A DNA stretch of 64,000 nt from JAKAGZ01 sp963783855 (lineage in GTDB: Bacteria > Bacteroidota > Ignavibacteria > Ignavibacteriales > Ignavibacteriaceae): the NCBI GenBank assembly GCA_963783855.1, contig CAWAPE010000002.1, positions 1 through 64,000 of the forward strand. The letters are read 5' to 3'. Position numbers and translations under genes: made by a program. Positions 63,706 to 64,000 of this stretch are shown one piece after another. Positions within the stretch are counted from its first letter, which is position 1. Every line of letters begins with the position of its first letter. The notes beneath the pieces are model-generated. The model did not search any database. It had not been told where the DNA came from and saw nothing but the letters and a program-made list of their open reading frames with translations.

Positions 63706-64000
63706 TTATTTACTCCCGTTATTACTCTCAGATTCTTCCTTAAGAAGTTCTTTTCTGCTAAGAGAATATTTTCCGTTTTCAACTTTCAGAAGTTTTACAC
63801 GGACCTGATCTCCCTGCTTGAGGTAATCAGAAACTTTTTCTACTCGTTTATTATCAATCTGTGAAATGTGTAACAGGCCTTCTTTGCCGGGGAGTATCTC
63901 GACAAAAGCACCGAAGTCCATAATTTTAGTAACAACTCCGTCATAAATTTCACCAACTTCCGGAGTAGCCGTCATTGCTTTAATGTGAGCCTTACATTTT
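63706..64000 (-). CDS. pnp: polyribonucleotide nucleotidyltransferase, C-terminal part (truncated by window)
   Basis: The reading frame enters from the right edge (KCKAHIKAMTATPEVGEIY) and ends at 63706. It is the end of the KH domain linker and the S1 domain of PNPase: PEVGEIYDGVVTKIMDFGAFVEILPGKEGLLHISQI. The tail ends with acidic/Ser/Asn residues. PNPase degrades RNA 3' to 5'. The apparent Met at 63975 lies inside the protein and is not the start. Confidence 0.93.
   Translation of the reverse strand, partial: KCKAHIKAMTATPEVGEIYDGVVTKIMDFGAFVEILPGKEGLLHISQIDNKRVEKVSDYLKQGDQVRVKLLKVENGKYSLSRKELLKEESESNNGSK

Overview
The window looks like a chromosomal segment of a Gram-negative, AT-rich bacterium from the Ignavibacteriota/Chlorobi-Bacteroidota side of the tree. 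Support: lipid A/O-antigen export genes, TolC/RND efflux, LolA, a 2-oxoacid:ferredoxin oxidoreductase with a separate two-cluster ferredoxin subunit, a Bacteroidota-type GlmU-family protein, many ATG/TTG starts with real Shine-Dalgarno sequences, and a classical TTGACA/TATATT promoter at rpsT rather than a Bacteroidota-type one. The phylum is inferred from gene content; no rRNA is present. Layout, left end (1-8.7 kb): an initiator tRNA followed by two decayed tRNA-like copies, the four-gene VOR operon, a frameshifted S9 peptidase, RlpA, a methyltransferase, an IS200-like Y1 transposase between small hairpins, and a DUF423 protein. 8.7-15.1 kb: uvrB, queE-queD, rpsT, a C39-like peptidase, a GlmU-type uridylyltransferase and a small outer membrane protein. 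15.2-24 kb is one minus-strand cell-envelope operon: PgpH-type HD phosphodiesterase, XerD, site-2 protease, a frameshifted propeller-like lipoprotein, an MsbA-like exporter and an O-antigen ligase/polymerase carrying about 300 extra residues. 24-36 kb holds an SSS symporter, a gene-poor stretch, then a long minus-strand run: GlmU-family protein, rsmB, RodZ-like protein, ligA, a small unknown, a STAS protein, a second SSS symporter, a CDF-like transporter and a DUF6624-like protein. 36-42 kb: an RND efflux operon (adaptor, pump, TolC) and rpmE.

The accessory region is 42.5-51.9 kb. It contains a RAYT transposase gene with its own 32-bp REP palindrome inside the coding sequence, a frameshifted dienelactone hydrolase, a C-protein-controlled type II restriction-modification cassette (C, 5-methylcytosine methyltransferase, EcoRII-N/HNH nuclease, and a Mig-like T:G mismatch glycosylase), a 5'-truncated second RAYT copy, an ECF sigma/anti-sigma-like pair, holA, a 40-codon MetS-like transporter subunit, and a DUF559 endonuclease gene set between inverted palindromic repeats. 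52-64 kb returns to housekeeping and envelope genes on the minus strand: NSS transporter, cyclophilin, uppP, porin-like protein, a flippase-like protein, LolA, FtsK, ComB, GcvT, RNase G and the 3' end of pnp.

Two themes stand out. First, the segment has been invaded repeatedly by short palindromes: in REPs with further palindromes nested inside them, in tRNA-derived copies, in the 5' end of tolC, within a RAYT gene, and flanking Y1 transposase and DUF559 genes. Second, four genes are each broken by a single extra base at a short homopolymer, which may be real decay or a sequencing artefact.
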